From a virus, in IMG/VR virus record IMGVR_UViG_3300048026_001054, positions 1 to 34,194 of that record: a stretch of DNA of 34,194 bases. One strand, written 5' to 3'. The notes below the pieces were generated by a model that did no database searches, was not told the origin of the DNA, and worked only from the letters and a program-made list of their open reading frames with translations. The translations under genes were made by a program, and so were the position numbers. Position 1 is the stretch's first letter; every line of letters starts with the position of its first letter. Of this stretch, positions 31,444-34,194 are shown piece by piece.

Positions 31444-31810
31444 ATCACGAATGCAGGAAATCCGGGAGCAGGTGGAAGCCTACAACAGGAAGCACCCGGA
31501 GGTATGGGAGGAGTTTGTCAGGTTCAGCCTGGAGAAAGCCGAAGGGGCTCGCTGCAGGCACTACTCCGCGATGGGGGTGTGGCAGCGCCTACGATGGGAG
31601 TTCAGTGTGGGCGCTGATGGCGAGAGTGAGTTCAAGATCAACAACAATTTTGTGCCGCACTATGCCAGGCAATTTATGAAGGCATACCCGAAGTACGCTT
31701 CCCCTGCGCCCGGGGAGCACGGTTTTTTCAAGCTGCGCAAGCTGACCAGCGAGGACGCGGTAGCCACCAACCTGCCGCCCCTGGGCCCGGGAGATTACCC
31801 CTATGTCTGA
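31436..31810 (+). CDS. Phage protein of the nin-type region, unknown function
   Basis: 124 residues, overlapping ninB by eight bases. An N-terminal helix (MQEIREQVEAYNRKHPEVWE, then FVRFSLEKAEGARCRHYSAM) is followed by KINNNFVPHYARQFMKAYPK and GFFKLRKLTSE. The N-N-N-F-V-x-x-Y-A-R pattern with a terminal GFF is seen in small proteins of many phage replication regions, with no function I can name. No signal or membrane segment. The stop overlaps the start of a zinc-ribbon microprotein. Confidence 0.65.
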   Translation: MPKSRMQEIREQVEAYNRKHPEVWEEFVRFSLEKAEGARCRHYSAMGVWQRLRWEFSVGADGESEFKINNNFVPHYARQFMKAYPKYASPAPGEHGFFKLRKLTSEDAVATNLPPLGPGDYPYV

Positions 31811-31979
31811 TGACAAAGAATCTGAGCCCAGCCGAAAGTGCTGGTATTGCGTCGATGGGCTGCTCATCTGGGGCGGTGATCATGACTGTGAGGATGGTGA
31901 CCACCTAATCAGGACCAATCTCACCTGCCAGAAATGCGGGACGTTTTACGAGATGTGGTGGGGCAAGAAAGATGGATAA
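31803..31979 (+). CDS. Small zinc-ribbon protein
   Basis: 58 residues. The ATG lies eight bases before the end of the previous gene, and the stop eight bases into the next. Two cysteine pairs, CWYC (13-16) and CQKC (42-45), with a third cysteine at 29 and two nearby histidines, give a treble-clef or zinc-ribbon pattern. The end is aromatic (FYEMWWGKKDG). Such proteins usually bind nucleic acid or a polymerase subunit, but the target is not visible. Confidence 0.6.
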   Translation: MSDDKESEPSRKCWYCVDGLLIWGGDHDCEDGDHLIRTNLTCQKCGTFYEMWWGKKDG

Positions 31980-32055
31980 CGAGATGTGGATTGCGGCGGT
32001 GTCTTGGAGCCTCGCCTGCGGTTGTTTTTTACTATGGATGGAGCTGGTTGCGTAA
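31972..32055 (+). CDS. 27-residue single-span membrane peptide
   Basis: The peptide starts MDNEMW and then has one hydrophobic segment, IAAVSWSLACGCFLLWMELV, covering nearly the rest. It overlaps the zinc-ribbon gene by eight bases and shares one base with the XRE gene (TAATG). Overlaps on both sides fix the frame well for such a short gene. It may be a small membrane regulator, or its main use may be to couple translation of the XRE gene; I cannot tell which. Confidence 0.45.
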   Translation: MDNEMWIAAVSWSLACGCFLLWMELVA

Positions 32056-32333
32056 TGGCTAAATACCGAGAGTTAACGGCGCGAGAGAGAGAGATGGCGC
32101 TGGTCCTGGCAAGGAAAGCTAAGGCGTTTATGGACCTGCACGGGCAAAGCCAGCGCAAGATGGCGAGCGGCATGGGGTGGACGCCAGGCACGCTGAACCA
32201 GTACCTCCTGGGTAACCAGGCGATCAACTATGACGCGCTCTTTACCATTTGCGCGTACCTGCAGATCAGCCCCCTGGATGTGGACCCCACCCTGGCGTCT
32301 CGCCTAGGGCACCCGGAGCTGCAGCGGCTGTGA
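32055..32333 (+). CDS. Second XRE-family regulator
   Basis: 92 residues from the ATG at 32055 (TAATG with the preceding peptide). An in-frame start 69 bases upstream runs over that peptide in another frame and gives an unlikely N-terminus. The helix-turn-helix is QSQRKMASGMGWTPGTLNQY (31-50), then LLGNQAINYDALFTICAYLQ and ISPLDVDPTL. The last segment resembles VTPYDIDPEL of the repressor at 27689-28150. Late in the replication operon, it may be a Cro- or CII-like switch, or control the nearby late promoter. Which site it binds is unknown. Confidence 0.72.
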   Translation: MAKYRELTAREREMALVLARKAKAFMDLHGQSQRKMASGMGWTPGTLNQYLLGNQAINYDALFTICAYLQISPLDVDPTLASRLGHPELQRL

Positions 32334-32710
32334 TTAGGCGTGATGCAGCTGACGATTGGTGCAGCAAGGTGGTGAGGGCCCGGGACAAGGCGTGTGTGCG
32401 CTGTGGTAATACGGAAAACGGCCAGGCATGCCATATCTGGGGCAGACGTTTGAAGATTCTCAGATGGGATTTAATGAACCTGGTGCGGGGGTGCTCCGGA
32501 TGCCACAGGAGGTGGACCGAAAACCCCATAGAGTTTGCTGATTTCTGTGACATGTACCTGGGGGAAGCCCACATGGAGATCCTGCGGGAGAAGGCCCGCG
32601 GCATACTGAAGACCAACAAGGGGCTGCGCAAAGAGGTGGCAGCACACTACCGAGCCGAGTACCGGAAGATGGAGGAGGACCCTGATTATGCCCCGGTCAG
32701 TTACGTGTGA
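32330..32710 (+). CDS. HNH / NinG-like endonuclease
   Basis: 126 residues. The start is a GTG at 32330 that overlaps the XRE stop (GTGA); the upstream extension is an out-of-frame shadow of the XRE gene. An HNH motif is visible: ARDKACVRCG with a zinc pair C22/C25, ACHIWGRR with H35, then N50 in LMNLV and CSGCHRRW with C55, C58 and H59. The spacing fits HNH nucleases and the NinG (Rap) type of lambdoid nin regions. The C-terminal 55 residues are helical and charged. Role inferred: recombination junction processing, as for lambda Rap, or a helper of packaging. Confidence 0.75.
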   Translation: MIRRDAADDWCSKVVRARDKACVRCGNTENGQACHIWGRRLKILRWDLMNLVRGCSGCHRRWTENPIEFADFCDMYLGEAHMEILREKARGILKTNKGLRKEVAAHYRAEYRKMEEDPDYAPVSYV

Positions 32711-32867
32711 GTCTGTCGAGGAGTACCTGGCGCGGGGTGGTGTGATCCAGGAGATCCCCCAGGGCGTGAGCGGTGACCCGTGGCTCAAGTTTAACAACGT
32801 GCCCCTGGATCAGCGGATTGCCATGCAAAAGCGCAAAACATACGCAACAAAAAAGCGCTCTAAATAA
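32688..32867 (+). CDS. Small basic protein at the end of the early operon
   Basis: 59 residues. The ATG at 32688 has GGAGGAGG about ten bases upstream and lies 23 bases before the end of the HNH gene. CESVEEYLARGGVIQEIPQG is a pattern I recognise from many small phage proteins of unknown function; the C-terminus is strongly basic (MQKRKTYATKKRSK). It is the last gene before the late promoter. A DNA- or RNA-binding role fits the charge but is not proven. Confidence 0.6.
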   Translation: MPRSVTCESVEEYLARGGVIQEIPQGVSGDPWLKFNNVPLDQRIAMQKRKTYATKKRSK

Positions 32868-32868
32868 C

Positions 32869-32897
32869 TTGCATAATTAGTTTTACGCGCCTATCTT
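32869..32897 (+). promoter_or_regulatory. Sigma70-like promoter before the packaging genes
   Basis: TTGCAT (32869-32874), 17 bases, TATCTT (32892-32897). The -35 matches consensus at four positions and the -10 at four, with ideal spacing. It begins two bases after the last early gene and lies about 120 bases upstream of the small terminase gene. It is the likely late promoter. A perfect 10-bp palindrome AGTGATCACT lies downstream at 32948-32957. Confidence 0.55.
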
Positions 32898-32968
32898 CAT
32901 TAGTCATGGTGCGCTGATGATGGAGTCAGTGTATCTGTGATTGCGGTAGTGATCACTCCTTAGTGGTT

Positions 32969-33004
32969 GGGGCCTGCTGCAGCGACCAGGGGCTCCCTTT
33001 TTTT
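32969..33004 (+). terminator. Possible terminator between late promoter and terminase
   Basis: GGGGCC (32969-32974) can pair with GGCTCC (32991-32996) with one G-T pair, followed by a run of seven T (32998-33004). A competing CCTG/CAGG pairing exists in the same loop. The stem is only moderate, so the call rests mainly on the T-run. The rest of the 147-base gap holds the late promoter and the palindrome and could also hold a packaging site. Confidence 0.35.
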
Positions 33005-33014
33005 AGAGGGCAGG

Positions 33015-33323
33015 ATGGATCACGGCGTAAGCAGAGCGCAGACCCAGAAACGCATCCGACAGGACGCGCTGCGGGAGTACCTCGCAGAGAGGGGGTCTGT
33101 TCAGCATCTGTTTGACCTGATTGAGAAAATTGAAGGTTTAGAGCCCGACCACCCCAATTTCGATAAGGACCTGGCCAAGTACGACAAGGCCATATCCCAA
33201 AGACAGAAGCTGCTGGGCAAGTACATGCCCGATCTGAAAGCCAGCGAAATCAAATTAGACGCCCAGATCCAGGCCACCGAGGTGAACCTCATGGGCGTGG
33301 ACATGGATGATGCTGATGAGTGA
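33015..33323 (+). CDS. terS: Terminase small subunit
   Basis: 102 residues. The ATG at 33015 has GAGG five bases upstream; an in-frame start at 32967 would cover the putative terminator and is not preferred. Entirely helical and charged: RAQTQKRIRQDALREYLAER, then VQHLFDLIEKIEGLEPDHPN, then KDLAKYDKAISQRQKLLGKY, with an acidic end. Length and position directly before the large subunit fit the DNA-recognition subunit, which forms a ring that binds the packaging site. It overlaps the large subunit by eight bases. Confidence 0.68.
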   Translation: MDHGVSRAQTQKRIRQDALREYLAERGSVQHLFDLIEKIEGLEPDHPNFDKDLAKYDKAISQRQKLLGKYMPDLKASEIKLDAQIQATEVNLMGVDMDDADE

Positions 33324-34194
33324 CCTGGCGCGAGCCCATAGCATCCAGGCGGTTCACAAGCTTGGGTACAGTCCCCAGGGCCCGGTGCTCAAGAGCTTCC
33401 ATGAGAGCAAGCACTTTATGCGCTGCATTGTGGGCCCACTGGGATCAGGCAAGACCCAGGCGTCCATTGTAGAGATCATGCGCCGCATCATGACGCAGCC
33501 TGTGTCCAAGGACGGTGTGCGCAAGTCACGGTGGCTGGCAGTACGTAACACGCTGCCCGACCTTGAGAGTACGACGATCAAGGATTTTAAAGAGATTGTC
33601 ACTGAGGGCATGGGCCTGGGCACCTGGAAGCACTCAAGCCCGGTGACCTGCAGCATTGAGACATACGACACCCAGGGCATCCCGGTAAGAGCAGAGATAC
33701 TGTTCCGCTCGTTTGATGTCCTGACGGATGAAAAGAAAGCCAGGGGCATGCAGCTGACAGGTGTGTGGCTAAATGAGCTGAAGGAGCTGCACAAGCTCAA
33801 TGTGGACATGGTGATGGCGCGTGTCGGCCGTTACCCCAGCAAGCTGGAATGTCCAAAGAGCTGGTACGGCTGCATCGCTGATAGCAACGCACCAGATGCT
33901 GATCACTGGCTGGGCAAGATGATGCTGGAGGATAAGCCAGAAAACTGGTGGATCGGCCGGCAGCCAGGCGCAGTGACCAAGGTGGACGGCCGGTGGGTAG
34001 TGAATCAGCTGGCAGAGAACATCCGCAATCTGACTGATATGTACTACGAAAACCTACGCCAGGGTAAGGCAGAGAATTGGATCAGGGCAAACCTGGGCAA
34101 TGAGCTGGTGTATGTAACGGACGGCCGGCCAGTGCATCCCGCATTTACTGAATCGGTGCATGTGAAGCATTGCGGGCCTCACCCAGGGCAAACG
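33316..34194 (+). CDS. terL: Terminase large subunit, 3'-truncated
   Basis: 293 residues visible, open at the window end. Walker A is GPLGSGKT (residues 40-47, K46), following FMRCIV. An adenine-motif-like RSFD strand (131-134) is followed by Walker B MQLTGVWLNEL, with N153-E154 as the acid pair; N for D is common in this group. The nuclease domain would lie mostly beyond the window. The protein is the packaging ATPase and endonuclease that docks on the portal. The missing C-terminus and the absent portal gene are the reasons to think the genome continues into the scaffold gene at base 1. Confidence 0.88.
   Translation, partial: MSDLARAHSIQAVHKLGYSPQGPVLKSFHESKHFMRCIVGPLGSGKTQASIVEIMRRIMTQPVSKDGVRKSRWLAVRNTLPDLESTTIKDFKEIVTEGMGLGTWKHSSPVTCSIETYDTQGIPVRAEILFRSFDVLTDEKKARGMQLTGVWLNELKELHKLNVDMVMARVGRYPSKLECPKSWYGCIADSNAPDADHWLGKMMLEDKPENWWIGRQPGAVTKVDGRWVVNQLAENIRNLTDMYYENLRQGKAENWIRANLGNELVYVTDGRPVHPAFTESVHVKHCGPHPGQT

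Noticed and set aside
32249-32329. N-terminal 27 residues of the longer frame for the HNH protein
   Set aside because: They are the shifted-frame shadow of the XRE gene and are rich in proline and alanine. The GTG at 32330 couples directly to the XRE stop.
33354-33809. 151-residue minus-strand frame
   Set aside because: It is antisense to the large terminase Walker A/B region, which is clearly coding on the plus strand.

Overview
The window is nearly the whole genome of a temperate, short-tailed (podovirus-like) tailed phage, class Caudoviricetes. The right edge cuts the large terminase and the left edge opens inside a scaffold gene. The gene normally found between them, the portal, is absent. 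The simplest reading is a circular or circularly permuted genome opened between terminase and scaffold, with only about 2-4 kb missing. Phage genes lie on both sides of the attachment site, so this is attP (free, circular or virion DNA), not an integrated prophage end. The host is probably a gammaproteobacterium: the attP core is the 3' half of a tRNA-Leu(UAA) with an encoded CCA end and gammaproteobacterial-looking arms. This host call is an inference.

Region 1 (1-23598, plus strand) is one virion-assembly operon with tightly overlapping genes. It starts with scaffold, an SU10/DUF5309-type major capsid protein, an adaptor and a putative tail nozzle. Next comes a large receptor-binding block (about 5.6-13.3 kb). 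That block has three consecutive proteins with an Mtd_N-like N-terminal module, a YadA-head-like fibre, a polyglycine tip protein, a fibre-assembly-like protein and a 724-residue fibre with HxH repeats and an S74 self-cleaving chaperone. A lipoprotein, small proline/methionine-rich proteins and a cupin-like protein follow. Then come four large proteins of ejection type. The last of these is 1035 residues long, with a polyvalent-protein (LPD23-like) metallopeptidase domain (HELQH) and a second C-terminal polyvalent-type domain.

Region 2 (23584-24050) is the attachment region. It holds a small zinc-ribbon gene, two pairs of TTTGTGGTCA arm repeats flanking a tRNA-Leu fragment, and a long inverted repeat. 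Region 3 (24021-27287, minus strand) is a leftward early operon: coiled-coil and membrane small proteins, an ERF annealing protein, a possible SSB-like protein, an excisionase-like HTH protein and a tyrosine integrase. It has a good sigma70-like promoter at 27332-27360.

Region 4 (27288-28563) is the control region: an XRE repressor on the minus strand, two long palindromes and a leftward intrinsic terminator. Region 5 (28564-32867, plus strand) is the replication/recombination operon: primase, a lambda-O-like initiator with an internal iteron origin, a RecA-fold helicase, NinB, an HNH/NinG-like nuclease, a second XRE regulator and several tiny overlapping genes. Region 6 (32868-34194) has a late promoter, a possible terminator, and the small and large terminase subunits.

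No endolysin or holin could be recognised. They may lie in the missing segment or be among the unassigned genes. All functional calls come from sequence reading alone; no database search was run.
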